A stretch of DNA of 64,000 bases from Peronospora farinosa (GCA_947646735.1 CANTFK010000267.1:102842-166841), one strand, 5' to 3'. Shown: positions 1 through 10,330, counted from the stretch's first letter. The notes: generated from the letters alone by a model not told the origin. Numbers and translations: made by a program.

Positions 1-899
1 AGGGTCATTTTGATGCGAATGGAAATTTTGTGTGGGACGACGAGGCAAAAAAGCAAGAAGAGGCTTGGCTAGAGGATGTGTCAGAGCAGCAGATGGGCGC
101 AGCCAAGCACGCTAAAAGCCGGCGTGAATTCCGGGACGAACAGACGGAGGAGACGCTTACGACGGAGACGGCAAACAAGACGCTAGCGACGCTTGTAAGG
201 CCACGTGAGACGGTGTTACAGGCGCTCAAGCGGCTTGGGTCCAAGAAGACGCGTGTTCGACCTGGAAACAAGCGCAAGCAGACACATAGTAAAGAAGCTG
301 AGACGACGGCGCAGACAGAGGAGGAGAAGAAGCAGTTTGAGCAGATCACAGAAGCCGCAGACTTTCTTATGAGGTTGGGAGAGGTGGAAGTTTATGGCCA
401 GACAAAGGAAGAGTTTATCCCGGAGGAGGAGCTGTTGGCACAGCGGAGACGAGTGCAGTTTGCTGGACAGAGTGAAGGGAAGAGCGAGGAGAAGCCTCTA
501 AAAAAAGAAATCATGTGGGAGTACAAAGCTACTGACGGAAAGATTCATGGACCTTTTCCGACATCAAGCTTCGTGGCGTGGCAGCAGCAGGTGGGTTTGA
601 TCGTGGGTGTACCTGTTGGACTGGACTATAACAATGGTGTATGGTTGTCGTAGGGCTATTTTACAGGAGAGACTACCGTGGACATGCGGCAAGTGCTGAG
701 AATTAGTGATGATGCTGCTGTAGAGCCTGCACACAAGAAGCAAAAGCAGAAAAATGAGAAGGTTTCTGCCGATCAAGAGATGCTCGACGATTTCGAGGAC
801 AGCGATAATGAAGACGACGCTAAGCTTGCTGATGACAAGGAAAAAGCAGACGAGAACCTATGGAAGCGATCCGACGCGATTGATTTTTCCTCATATTGA
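1..899 (+). CDS. LIN1/CD2BP2-like GYF-domain protein (5' truncated)
   Basis: Splicing-associated protein, the U5 snRNP 52K/CD2BP2/LIN1 family, which binds proline-rich partners through a C-terminal GYF domain. The frame is open from base 3 at the window edge, so the start lies upstream. The first residues (GNFVWDDE, then AWLEDV) are the conserved family block. The GYF domain begins at WEYK, with DGKIHGPFPTSSF and W-QQQ, and is completed only after removing an intron at 591-653 (GTGGGT...CGTAG, phase 0); exon 2 opens with GYFTGETT. Exon 2 (654-899) continues with an acidic, lysine-rich linker and ends DAIDFSSY. It converges on the CUE gene 95 bp downstream. Family assignment is strong; the missing N terminus prevents a length check. 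Confidence 0.9.
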
Positions 900-994
900 T
901 TCCTGTCATCATTCGGGTATCGACTGCGCCGCAGCTATGGGAAGGATGTATGGAGATTGAAAGTCACTGCGACGCAGTAAGTACATGTAGACAA

Positions 995-1922
995 CTAGTC
1001 GTCCTTCTTGGAGGATGCGCCTATGTCAATGTTGGGCTTCCCTGTCGTGTTGGGAGCGCTCCGTCGTCTTGAAGATCCTTGACTGCGGTAGTGGTCCATG
1101 TTTCGGCGTCGAACATCCGAATTGTCATCCAGATCCTCGCTCTCGCTGGATTCTGAGTCACTTTGCATTAATGGACGTGCACTACAGCGACAGTATGAAA
1201 GGGCGTTAGCCTTGTAATTGGCAAGGTAAAACGCAGTCTTATTCCTCACCTCTTCGGGTCTGTGCTGGCGAGGGTGTCATTGCGCGTTTGAACGCGCATG
1301 TACATATTGTGCATCTTGCTCTTCATGACTACAGATACAGTAACACATCAGTCCAGCGTATTCACGTTCCGTCAAGTTATTCTCGCCCACCTTCACTCAG
1401 GGATGTAAATTTCTCGCTCATGGCTACGTATGCGTCATTTGCAACTTCAGCCGCTGTCTTCTCGGATGCAGAAGCTTGAGTTTGCCTATTCGATCTGTCA
1501 TCATGGAAGTGCGACGAGAATTCTTCGCTGGATAAAACCTCGTCGCGGAAGAATTGGTCTTGCAGCATACGGGCAAGCATGGCATCGCGTTCTTCTTGTT
1601 CGGACATGCCAAGACAATCGTCCATCGGCAGTCGCAAGAAGTCGTCAGGAAGCTTGATATGACTCTTCGGCTTCCCTTTTGGAGAAGATGACGGACACGG
1701 TATTGAACTGCGCTGCCGACGCGTCGGAGATCCTGGAGACTGTGCAAGAGTCGGCGGTGGCTGCGGAGCTTGCTTAATACCTGCGCTAGATATCGCATCC
1801 ATCGCCAGCATCGAGTCTACAGTTCTCTCTACACTTCCTTGGTGTGCTGCCAGCAATTCCTCCAGCACTTCCACATCCCAGGACGGGAACATACTACGCA
1901 GCACGATGAGCTCATCCGCCAT
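995..1922 (-). CDS. CUE-domain protein, at least two exons
   Basis: The first exon (1922 down to about 1392) starts MADELIVLRSMFPSW and contains a CUE domain over roughly residues 1-45, with the L-xx-MFP motif and a terminal SVERTVDSMLAM helix. CUE domains bind ubiquitin. A proline/serine-rich linker and an LPDDFLRLP segment follow, then a QDQFFRDE stretch also seen in plant CUE proteins. After EKFTSLSE the frame hits GTGGGC and a stop, so an intron is needed. The last exon (ending 995, TAG) encodes a Ser/Glu/Asp-rich then basic tail ending SSKKDD. A frame-consistent model needs a 10-nt microexon near 1250; another uses a longer middle exon. The exact 3' structure is therefore uncertain. The ATG at 1922 lies 129 bp from the divergent folate-receptor-like gene, implying a shared promoter. 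Confidence 0.7.
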
Positions 1923-2051
1923 CTTGGCTTGAATTATTGTGAGCCATTTTTTCGATATCAATTGTAACAGAATATGACTTAGGAGAAATACCTTATTTAA
2001 TGTGCACCACGTAAAGAACTAGATAGCCATCGTCAATAATTTGAGTCCGAA

Positions 2052-3140
2052 ATGATAGTGACGAGCTTGTACACGACGCTGCTGTTGTCAGTGGTATTAG
2101 TGGAGAACCCCGTGCATGCAGAGGTCAAGTCCAGGTCAGACAATACATGCCGCTCAGCTGGTGTGCTTAAATTTGACCTAAACACGCATCCCATGCAACG
2201 CGTACGTCGTAATGTTGTAATCTCATTTCCTCCCTTGAATACCAATTGTGTCTATGTGACTATGTAACTATCAAATGTCAATATTCTGTAATTATGCGTG
2301 TTTCTACCGTGATACAGACGAAGGGTATGGAAGTCTGTAGCAAGTATCGCAAGAGCACGTGCTGCAATGCCACACATGGGCATGCTCTCCGGCTGTACGT
2401 GAAGCGACATAATGTGGATGCGGTGTTGCAATGGCAACCTAAAAATGCTGTATATTGCTAGGAAAATTCGCGAGCCGGTGGTGGCCCAATTCAGCCGCAA
2501 GTGTCAAGCTCTCACGGAAGAAATGACCTGTTCGTCGTGTCATCCTCTCATGGGTACATGGGAGATGAAAAACGTGTGCCCGAGTCTGTGTAATGACTGG
2601 TATAAAGTCTGTAAAGACGAATACTATGCTCACAGTGGAGCTGGTACGTTGACTCCTTGTTATGGCAACGCGCTGGTGTGCTCACCGCTCAAGGCGATCA
2701 CCGACAATGGCGCAAATTTCTGCGTCTACATGGGCTTCCACGTGGGCAGCGAAGCGGATGCCGAGGGCATCGACTGCTTTGACGGATCTGTTCCGGAGAT
2801 GATAGGTGAAGTCGAGCCTACTGAACCATTGCAAGTACGTCTGCAGCGTATGCTGGAAGAGGAGGCTGAGAACCCTTCAGGACTGTTCATCGCGGGCGTC
2901 TTTATTCTCATCACGATGGTATTGATGGGACGCAGGCTCGTGAGGCAGATTGGCGACCCATTTGGCGGTGACCAACTCAGCCTCGAGGAGGTACGTCGTG
3001 TACAACAAGAGCGCTATGAACGTGGTGAACAAATGTACGACGACGAGACCGACAGCAGCAGCAACGAAGAGATGGAGCTGCGGCCAACTATTAACCAAGA
3101 GATTGATGAGACTGAAAATAACACTTCGGGTACCTCATAA
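2052..3140 (+). CDS. folate-receptor-like cysteine-rich type I membrane protein
   Basis: Three exons fit the sites and frame: 2052-2201, 2318-2394, 2462-3140 (introns GTACGT...ATACAG, 116 bp, and GTACGT...GCTAG, 67 bp), giving about 301 aa. Residues 1-24 form a signal peptide ending VHAEV. The ectodomain is cysteine-rich: EVCSKYRKSTCCNATHG, then C-xx-C motifs in EEMTCSSCHPLMG and VCPSLCNDWYKVCKDEYY. This pattern matches the folate receptor/riboflavin-binding family (FOLR, PF03024). One membrane segment follows (LFIAGVFILITMVLMG), then an acidic cytoplasmic tail rich in E/D/S. The family binds small vitamins or acts as adhesion scaffolds in animals. The ligand here cannot be told from sequence. 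The C-terminal helix replaces the GPI anchor usual in vertebrate members. Confidence 0.75.
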
Positions 3141-3442
3141 CCTGGATTGCCGGTCTGTGTTCACGACCGTGGCTTGCTAACGGCTTTGCGTGCACAAGAT
3201 AGGGATGTAATTGGGACAACAAATTTCTTAAGCTTGATGTTACCTGTGCGGGTCTACAAGGAAAGTTGAGGTAAACAATTTATCCTCTTTGCGAAACTAA
3301 TTACACCGAAGTATACAAACATCGCAGCGGCACATGCATTCCTTATTCAATCGTGGTGTTCTGATGGCTCCTGCACTTGTCAAGACGCCTATTACCACCC
3401 GTCATCTCACAGTATATAACCCTTTTTCTCTTCAATAAGGTT
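3141..3442. other. intergenic spacer
   Basis: About 300 bp between the convergent folate-receptor-like and NDUFB7 genes. It should hold both 3' UTRs. No further open frame, repeat or RNA gene is apparent. Confidence 0.5.
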
Positions 3443-3809
3443 TTAGTCCTGGTTCTTAAGAATCTCCACGCGAGTCTTCCACTCCTCGTACTGGCACTTC
3501 TCGTAGGCATGACGCAGGTCCTGACACTTCCACGGGAGGAAGAACGTGGCCCGTCGGCACTTGTTCAGAGGGATCAGGAGGCCCGCACACGTGTCACGGT
3601 AGTGCAGTGGTACTTTGGCGTCTGCCATTTCCTGACGTGTAGCTACGCGGGGAGCTACAGACTCACCATACAAAAGTACACAACACAATAAGTGGCGAAA
3701 AAAGCACGTAACGGACTTTGTGATTTCACTGCACGTATGCTTTGTCATGTGTGCTTTTTTATTAGATAAATTGTTGCAGCTACGCACCTTCGTAATGACC
3801 GCCGCCCAT
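3443..3809 (-). CDS. NDUFB7: NADH dehydrogenase (complex I) subunit NDUFB7/B18
   Basis: Accessory subunit of mitochondrial complex I on the intermembrane-space side. Two exons: 3788-3809 (MGGGHYE plus one base) and 3443-3654, separated by a 133-bp intron (GTGCGT...CTGTAG, phase 1). The joined protein is 77 aa. It starts with a glycine-rich MGGGHYE and carries ATRQEM-DAKVPLHYRD. It has the twin CX9C motif (C-AGLLIPLNK-C and C-QDLRHAYEK-C), the signature of Mia40-imported CHCH proteins. The order RD-C-x9-KC...C-x9-C-xYEEW is that of NDUFB7. It diverges from LSM12 across a 152-bp shared promoter. Confidence 0.88.
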
Positions 3810-3961
3810 GCTTGGATTCGTTCGTCTTCACGCCTCTCAATGAGTACTCTTCGTTGATTCGCTGTAAATTATTATGCCATGTCGAGGTGTCAGAACAAAC
3901 AGCCAATCAAAAGCGTTTAGGATTGAAAAGGGTATCATAGTGTAGACAAGTAATTATTAGG
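3810..3961. promoter_or_regulatory. bidirectional promoter between NDUFB7 and LSM12
   Basis: Only 152 bp separate the two start codons. A CCAAT box lies at 3903-3907 (AGCCAATCAAAAG). Promoter function is inferred from spacing. Confidence 0.5.
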
Positions 3962-4754
3962 ATGGCGATGAGCAGCTCTGTACCAACACTCGTGTTGCCG
4001 ACGAAGCTACAGCAGGATTACAAGGCCGTGGGCGCCAAGGTAAGCGTGCTCACTAATTCTCAAGAGACTTTTGAGGGCGTGATCTTTACGGTGGACCCAG
4101 TCGCCAACTTTCTTGTGCTTGGTACGGTTTCCATCATTCAACACCTGTAAAGTAAAGCAATGCCTGTAACCTGTAAGTCGACCAAATGCTTACAATAGAA
4201 GAGCAAAATGGAATCAAGAGCAAGACACGCATCTTCCAGCTTGACGCATTGCAGAAGATTCAAGTGTTGGATCCTGCCCCTGTCGGGCTCCAGTTGACGC
4301 TCCCTGCCATCAGTGAGGAGGACTTATTGCGTGCGGAGCAACGTAATAAGGGGTTGGCGGAGCGAGCGCTTGCTTCTATCGGTCAAGGCGTGTCTGGCGA
4401 AGCTCAGGCTATCTTTGATGCTCTTAATAAGACGTACGTCTTTAGGTGGGGGGGGGTGATGCTCCATGTTCTGTCCTCACATGGTGCTGCTTTTGCTGCT
4501 GTAGGATGCCGTGTGAGTGGGAAGGTGTCAACATTCGAGTTATGGGTGAAGTGGTGATTAAACCGCCGTATCAACCGCAGAAATGCGTGAGTGCCAACAC
4601 TCAGGTGCTTTCGCGGGTGAAGAAAGTGGTATGTAGGGACTAACAATTTGGAATATGTACCCTACATCTTCGTGTCTGGTGTGTTCTTATTGGTTTGTTG
4701 CTGTTATCACAGCTGGAAGGTGAGAAGATCAAGTTGAAGAAGGCCAAGCACTGA
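3962..4754 (+). CDS. LSM12: LSM12 homolog (LSm plus AD domain)
   Basis: RNA-associated protein of the LSM12 family. Four exons: 3962-4121, 4178-4433, 4505-4628, 4713-4754; introns of 56, 71 and 84 bp, all GT-AG, with phases 1, 2 and 0. Total is 193 aa, close to human LSM12. Residues 1-60 form an LSm fold (GAKVSVLTNSQETFEGVIF, VDPVANFLVL). The second half is the anticodon-binding-like AD domain (KTRIFQLDALQKIQVLD) ending in VNIRVMGEVVIKPPY and a run of LSRVKKV-LEGEKIKLKK. Family members link ataxin-2 type proteins to mRNA regulation; that role is family knowledge. The ATG at 3962 is chosen because it starts the LSm domain directly. Confidence 0.9.
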
Positions 4755-5156
4755 GCTTGCAAGCAAGCATTCGATCCGTTGTGCTTTGGCATCCTTTTCT
4801 TTAATTTAGAGACGCAGTAATCGATCGTTGCAGTCGCGAAAATAGGCATTGAGAAGAAAAGCACACGACAGGCTTGATCTAAGTACAAGCAATGTCCGGT
4901 GTACATCTTGGTATACATTAGGGAGACACATATATTATATCGATTATTCGATACGTTAAGTAAGTGTTGAACATTGCGCCGCGAAAACGATCTGATGAAT
5001 ATATCATTTGAGGAGTTTATAGGACGCATTATTTCGTCGCACTTTTAGAACGTGTACGATTAAGCCAAGCAATTGTACACTATCATTGTGGCCATTCACC
5101 CTCAAGTCGTGCACTCAACTTTTATCCCAAGCTGCCACGTAAGATGCGCACGCATC
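4755..5156. other. intergenic spacer downstream of LSM12
   Basis: About 400 AT-rich bases holding the LSM12 3' UTR. No supported gene or repeat is seen. Confidence 0.4.
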
Positions 5157-5666
5157 CTACATTTTGCGTGGGACGACTTCGTCGGTACGTTCAGTACGCG
5201 GCTTCTTCGAACGGCGAAGATAGCCGCCACGCTCAAAAATCTCCATCAGATTTTTGGAGTTACGATCCATGTTGCAAGCCGGTCGTTTAAAGACCAGATC
5301 GTCCCATGTTTTTGGGCGATCTCTTGACGAGCTGTTGCCAGGTCTCCACGCAGAGAGCGAAGCACCCGCTCGTTCTCTAACTGTGCAACAGCAAAATCGG
5401 CACGGGCACTCGCCCGATCGAACTCGAGCTTCTGCACAGAGTCTGCCAAGCGATGACGCATGTCCCGCTCGTGTTTCAGAGCACGACGAAACCCACGAAT
5501 TACGCGATTTAACCCATCTAACTTGGCGGCTAAGGCCGATGGAATAGTCAGACCGAGTTTATTATCTACCACCGCATCCACTGCTACATTCTCGTGGTGA
5601 GAAGTACTTCCTCTTATAGCACTTATAGAGCCGCCGCATTTAGTGAGGACGGGGGACGAGCTACCT
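5157..5666 (-). pseudogene. 3' half of a gene split by a Gypsy insertion and inversion
   Basis: The minus-strand frame running from the LTR edge (5666) encodes GSSSPVLTKCGGSISA, then a long charged coiled coil (LNRVIRGFRRALKHERD..., VQKLEFDRASARADF..., LENERVLRSLRGDL). The frame stops at 5246. A shift near 5270 opens a second frame (LMEIFERGGYLRRSKKPRT) ending at TAG 5157-5159, so one frameshift is likely. The 5' half is at 14521-15646 on the plus strand. Its last codons (R-T-T-G-R-G) join this piece in frame across the shared 5-bp target duplication. No family recognised; the coiled coil recalls gag-like proteins, but this is only an impression. Confidence 0.75.
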
Positions 5667-6269
5667 TGTAACGGGCTCAAAGTTACACGTCCCCGTTAAG
5701 TATGCGATACTTAACGGGCAGGTCTAAAAAGGTACGTAAGTACTTAAGACCTGTCGCTCGGGTGAGACACACCATGTGTCACACCCTTGCGTATGTGATA
5801 TACACTAGGTGTGTTCACATTGATGGGGATGACGCCCAGCTGGAACTAGGCGTCATCAAATGACGTCAACCAGTTACGTCATTGAGCGAGCTTAAATATA
5901 ATTAAGCTCGCTTGTTGGGATGCGCATCTATAGAGATGGCACCCATCATTACATATTAACCAATCAGTAATTAAATTTATATTTAGTTCTAATTCATTAG
6001 AAATAGCTCAGTCTTGAATTTGCTAAACACTGAAGCACCAAGCACGAGAAGCTGAAAAGCTTTTACGTGACGTCGGTGCTTTAGTGTTAAGAAGTACGTT
6101 GCACTCTCGCTTAAGCGAGAGGCAACTGGTGGTACGACTGCTTAAGCAGTCGACCAACCTCCTAACCACCCTCGCACGCAAAGGTAAGACGGTCTAACCG
6201 CTTCCTCGCTTGTGTTGTGAAGGTGTGTGCTAGTAGCACGAAACAACTTCGTAGGAGTGCCCGTCTACA
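5667..6269 (+). repeat. 5' LTR, type A (603 bp)
   Basis: Begins TGTAACGGGCTC and ends CCCGTCTACA (TG...CA ends). U3 is a row of inverted repeats at about 5692-5718, 5719-5753, 5761-5785, 5793-5820, 5829-5857, 5859-5883, 5885-5913 and 5918-5944. More stems lie in R/U5, for example CTCTCGCTTAAGCGAGAG and CGACTGCTTAAGCAGTCG. R/U5 is nearly identical to that of the type B LTR, while U3 differs strongly. Confidence 0.9.
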
Positions 6270-6271
6270 CT

Positions 6272-6289
6272 TGGTAGCACTAGTAGTCC
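6272..6289 (+). other. primer-binding site
   Basis: TGGTAGCACTAG starts 2 bp after the LTR. TGG matches a tRNA CCA end, and TGGTAGCA matches initiator-Met primer sites of other retroelements. The family N element uses TGGTAGCACTTAG, so both families may use the same tRNA. Confidence 0.65.
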
Positions 6290-6329
6290 TTTCCACGATC
6301 CGTCTCTTTGAGCGTGCGTGTGGATACGG

Positions 6330-7738
6330 ATGGATCTCATCGTGGATTGGGATGACTCCCCTCACCTCTCCCAACATCATAGGGAGTTGGTGAAGCATTT
6401 GGCTCTGGGACTTTCTTGCATTGTCCTCCTGAGCAACATGTTGCTCAGTTGGAGCAATTTGAGGCGTTTGTGCTCGGACAGCGTAGAAACGCGTCCGAGG
6501 TAAACAGCCAAGCCACCGCTGAGTCCATCACTAAGACTCAGGATGAGCTTAGGCTTGAGCAGGCACGTAATGAGGCGCTCAACAGAACTGTTGAGACGCT
6601 CTCTGCCCGGCCTGCTCAACCGAGCCCCATTCGGATGGACCCTCCGAAGTTCGATGGAACTGTCCCTCACACGATTGTTCACTGGCTATTAGCAGTTGAG
6701 CAATGTGGAGTGGCGCAGCTCATCGAAGACGACACCAGAATGGTGTCGTATGCCATGTCCAACTTGCGTGGCAAAGCGTCAGAGTGGGCATACTCTGCGC
6801 TAATTGCTAATGCTGATGCATTTCCATCATGGGCGATCTTTAAGGCAAAGATTCGCGCCATGTATCAGCCGCCTAACAACGAAGTGTTGCTTATGGCGCG
6901 CTTCTTTGGAGCACGACAGGCGAAACGATCTCTGCAAGAATTTGTGCAGGAGATGTGCTCGCTGTCGGCGTCCATTAATGGGGAACCGATAACAAAGCGT
7001 ATCTGTAACGGGGCTAGAACGTACCGTCACTAGCTTACACGCGCGCTCGAGGAAGACTCAAGCCCAAGTATTAGGTATTAAGTAAATTTAACTCTGATTT
7101 TTATTTTGGTTTTAATTCGTACTAATTACGAAGATTTTAGTCGTAATAAATACGACAGTGTTCCCGCCTTTCGGGAACCACACAATTTCAGGTTGATTTA
7201 TCATTGGTCCATATTGGGGACTTTAGGCCCAATAATAAACCAATAATAAATTACCACGCTGTGCCCGCTATTCGGGCCCAGCACCTGCCTACATATGTAA
7301 TTGTTTATTTGTGTTAATGCTATATGTGTAATGTAGCCCATTACAGTATCAAGGTGGCCACGTTCATGAATGGACTTGGGCACAGCCCATCGCGTCAGGC
7401 CCTTTTTCTAAAGGGTGCCAGCGACGATGGAAGAGGCAATTGACATTGCCTTAGTTGAGGAGCAATCCTACAACAGCACCTCGGCGACAGCCTATTACAG
7501 GCCGTCGACCGATAAGTCGGATGCCACTCCTATGGAGTTAGGCAATGCAGATGTTATATGCTACAAGTGCGGCAAGCGAGGCCATATGATGGCTCGCTGC
7601 TATGCCAAAGTAGCTGCTGGTGCTAAGTTGCCCAGCAAAAGGTCTCCCAACCCGAAAGGAGGTGCGAAAAACCAGCGTGCACGACGCACGGGTTCAGAAC
7701 CTGCCCAAGATGAGTCGAGAAATGCGGGAGCGCAGTAG
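6330..7738 (+). pseudogene. gag of Gypsy copy 1 (broken)
   Basis: Retrotransposon gag-type protein. Coding blocks: IDWDDSPHLSQHHRE near the start; DPPKFDGTVPHTIVHWLL; GKASEWAYSAL; FPSWAIFKAKIRAMYQPPN (PF03732-like core); then the nucleic-acid-binding CCHC knuckle CYKCGKRGHMMARC at about 7559-7600. A deletion of roughly 24 bp near 6405 relative to copy 2 shifts the frame, and a 342-bp solo LTR (7004-7345) interrupts the core. The knuckle is intact here but has lost its last Cys in copy 2. Confidence 0.85.
7004..7345 (-). repeat. solo LTR of family N inside gag
   Basis: Begins TGTAACGGGGCTAG and ends GCCCATTACA in plus orientation. It is flanked by exact 5-bp duplications GTATC (6999-7003 and 7346-7350). 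It is the reverse of the LTR at 35000-35350, which is followed by a primer site and so sets the sense strand. Copies 2 and 3 have an empty site here. Confidence 0.93.
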
Positions 7739-7800
7739 GGGCGGGATGCCCTACTGTCGCGGACTCTGAAGCTACCCCTAAGTTCAGAGTGATCTAACAA

Positions 7801-8781
7801 ATGGGTAGCATAGTCCCTGAGGTTCCGAAAGGTCGAACCTCAACCCTTTTGGTCTATAGCGCTCGAGTACGAGGCTATGACCAAGTGATGACCCTTCTCG
7901 TGGATTCGGGTGCATCACAAAACTTTGTGAAACTCGCGGCTCTGAAAAAGAGACCGGCGAGTTATGAGTCGCTTTGCCAGGATGACAAGCGAGAAGAGGC
8001 GATCTTTCGTTTAGAGAACGGCGCGCTCGTTAAATCGGAGGGAGTTCAAGTTGAACTCACCTTCAGTTTCAGTGACTTCTTCTGTAAAGAGAAGTTCACA
8101 GTGCTAGGTATGGAGAGTCCGTATGACCTCATCCTAGGCATGCCTTGGTTGTCTAAACACCAACAATGGATAGACTGGCGTACACGCACAGTCGCTAGCT
8201 CTACGCAAGACACCGGAAAGGATGTGCTCTTGCGAGAGGCTTATGTGGCTGATGCTGTGTCCAACACAGTCGAGGGTGCGATGACGGTATGTCAATCGAC
8301 ACCAGGAACTACCCAGCTCGAAAGGAGTGGTGTAGTTGGAAGTGCACTGGCGGAAAGCCAGGTGACACATATTCCTACCCAGGTCGAAAAGACTGGTGTA
8401 GTGAATGGGGCGATGACAAGTAGTCATGCGTCCAATAGTCCTGCACAGAGCCGAGAGCCTGTGGAAGTTGAGGGTGGGCTGAAAGAAAGTCAAGCGCCAC
8501 AAGAACCGGCACAGAGCCATGAGCCTGGCGCGGTTGGAAGGACTGCTATAGCTGAGATAGCAAAGACACCTTCTTCCAGGTCAAAGGTCGTGGTGATTCG
8601 AAGAACGAGCAACAGACGTATTAAGACGATCAAGGGCACGTCAAAACGAGTGACCCTTGGATCAGTCTCGGTCCAAGAGGACGGACCTACGAACGAGTTG
8701 TTCGAGGCCGTCGAAGACAAAATGACAGAGGCATCCTCAGTTGAGGTGCTACAACTTGTATTGGATATGCCGAGGAGATAG
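7801..8781 (+). CDS. Gypsy aspartic protease domain and linker (copy 1)
   Basis: An open frame of 326 codons. The retropepsin active site is LLVDSGASQNFV (catalytic Asp near residue 35), followed by the flap region and the ILGMPWLSKH block typical of Gypsy proteases. The C-terminal half is a low-complexity linker with imperfect repeats (AMTVCQSTPGTTQLERSGVV, then similar units with THIPTQVEKTGVV and SHASNSPAQSREPV). The frame ends at TAG 8779-8781, just before RT. In copy 3 the RT follows in the same frame, so this stop and shift look like decay. Expression as part of a pol polyprotein is expected from the family. Confidence 0.85.
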   Translation: MGSIVPEVPKGRTSTLLVYSARVRGYDQVMTLLVDSGASQNFVKLAALKKRPASYESLCQDDKREEAIFRLENGALVKSEGVQVELTFSFSDFFCKEKFTVLGMESPYDLILGMPWLSKHQQWIDWRTRTVASSTQDTGKDVLLREAYVADAVSNTVEGAMTVCQSTPGTTQLERSGVVGSALAESQVTHIPTQVEKTGVVNGAMTSSHASNSPAQSREPVEVEGGLKESQAPQEPAQSHEPGAVGRTAIAEIAKTPSSRSKVVVIRRTSNRRIKTIKGTSKRVTLGSVSVQEDGPTNELFEAVEDKMTEASSVEVLQLVLDMPRR

Positions 8782-10330
8782 TAATCCCTCGGAGATGACG
8801 TGGGATCTGTTCCTGTCCGAACTAAAGGAAGGAAAGATCCACCAGATAGTCGCATCAGTTCCAGAAGAGAACGTGGTGGACTGTTGCTCTTCATCCATAA
8901 TGGATGAGAGCGTCTTGGAGACCGACAAAAGGAAACGGTTCGCTGCTCAAGGCTGGGATGCCTTGAAGGACAGCCCGTTCTATGATGTTCTGTGGAAACA
9001 CCGTGATGTGTTTCCAGCAGAAGTGCCGAGCCGCCTACCGGCCGATAGGGGCATCAGGCACGAAATTGACTTGGAGCCTGGCACCAAGTATTGTGTGACC
9101 AGGCAATGGCCGTTGCCGAAGGAACAAGTCGATTACATCGATGAGTTCTTCGACAAGCGAGCTAAGGAGGGACATGTACGTGAGAGCAAGTCACCTCACT
9201 GCAGCCCGACCTTCTGTGTGCGTAAAGAAACAGGTGGATGGCGCGTGGTTCATGCTTATAATAAGCTGAACACGGCCACCATTCCGGCTCAAACGCCGAT
9301 CCCGCGGAAAGATGTCTTGTTGAGTTCCATGGGAAAGTCAACTATCTTTTCCGCGTTGGATCTGAAGGATGGCTACTATCAGGTTCTCATGAGAGATACC
9401 GATGTAAACAAAACGACACTAAGCACCCCAAGCGGTATGCTGTGGGAGTGTCTTATGATGCCACAAGGGTTGAAAAATGCTCCGGAAACATACAACCGAG
9501 TGGTGGCTCACGTGATGCGTCAGCACCGTGCCTACGAGCCCCATTACTTTGACGATGTATTCGTGCATAGTAGGGCGGAGGACGGTCTGAGCGCGATAGA
9601 GTCGCACAAGCGTCATTTAGACGCTGTGTTGCAGACTCTGGGTGACGCCCAATTATATGTAAACTTGCAAAAAGTGCGTAATAGGGGTCCCCGAGATACC
9701 TGTACTGGGCTGCATCGTAGGTGCACACGGTGTACGAGCAGACCCAGAAAAGGTAAAGGCTGTAATGGAATGGCCAGTCCCACGACATGTGAAGGATCTG
9801 CGCCAATTCCTTGGGCTCGCTAATTACTTGCATAAGTACAGCAAGAATTATGCGGAACAGACTGAGCCATTGTCTGAACTTTTAAAAAAGGATACAGAAT
9901 GGACTTGGTCTAAGGAGTAAGTAGATGCGTTCACATCAGTGAAGCAATCTCTGGTAGAAACACCGGTATTGGCATTGCCAGACGCGGATAAGCCCTTTAG
10001 CGTCGTCTGAAATGCAAGCAATTTTGCAATCGGCAGTGCGCTCATGCAGAAGGATGACAGCGGCGTTGACCGTGTCATTTCTTATCAGTCTCGGCTTTTA
10101 AAAGCTGCCGAGCTGAATTACTCTGTGCATGACAAGGAGCTACTTTCAATTAAGTATGCCCTTGTAAAGTTTCGCGTGCACCTCTTGGGCACCAAACCTT
10201 TTGTTGTTTATACGGATCAAGGATCACGCATCACTGCGGACCGCTACAAATTCACCGCACCTCTCGCCTAGAATGGCGAGATGGCTAACATTCTTCTCTG
10301 AATTTAATATCAAAGTTGAATATAAGCCGG
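8741..10330 (+). pseudogene. Gypsy reverse transcriptase and RNase H (copy 1, broken)
   Basis: RT blocks are clear: HEIDLEPGTKYCVTRQWPLP, GHVRESKSPHCSPTFCVRK, GGWRVVHAYNKLN, FSALDLKDGYYQVLM, and the catalytic YFDD at about 9545-9556. A frameshift near 9675 moves the thumb/connection (VKAVMEWPVPRHVKDLRQFLG) to another frame. Stops at 9918 and 10008 and a small insertion near 10216-10225 (YTD-QGSRITADRY where copy 3 reads YTDHASLR) break RNase H. All these lesions recur in copy 2. Confidence 0.9.

Noticed and set aside
8741..8781. Overlap of protease and RT frames as programmed frameshifting
   Set aside because: In copy 3 protease and RT are in the same frame with a single TAG, and one base differs between the copies here, so decay explains it.
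8134..8894. Long minus-strand frames inside the protease linker, also in copies 2 and 3
   Set aside because: They mirror a low-complexity coding repeat, lack any motif, and their length follows from the sense codons; unlike the 3' antisense ORF they do not extend outside the sense gene.
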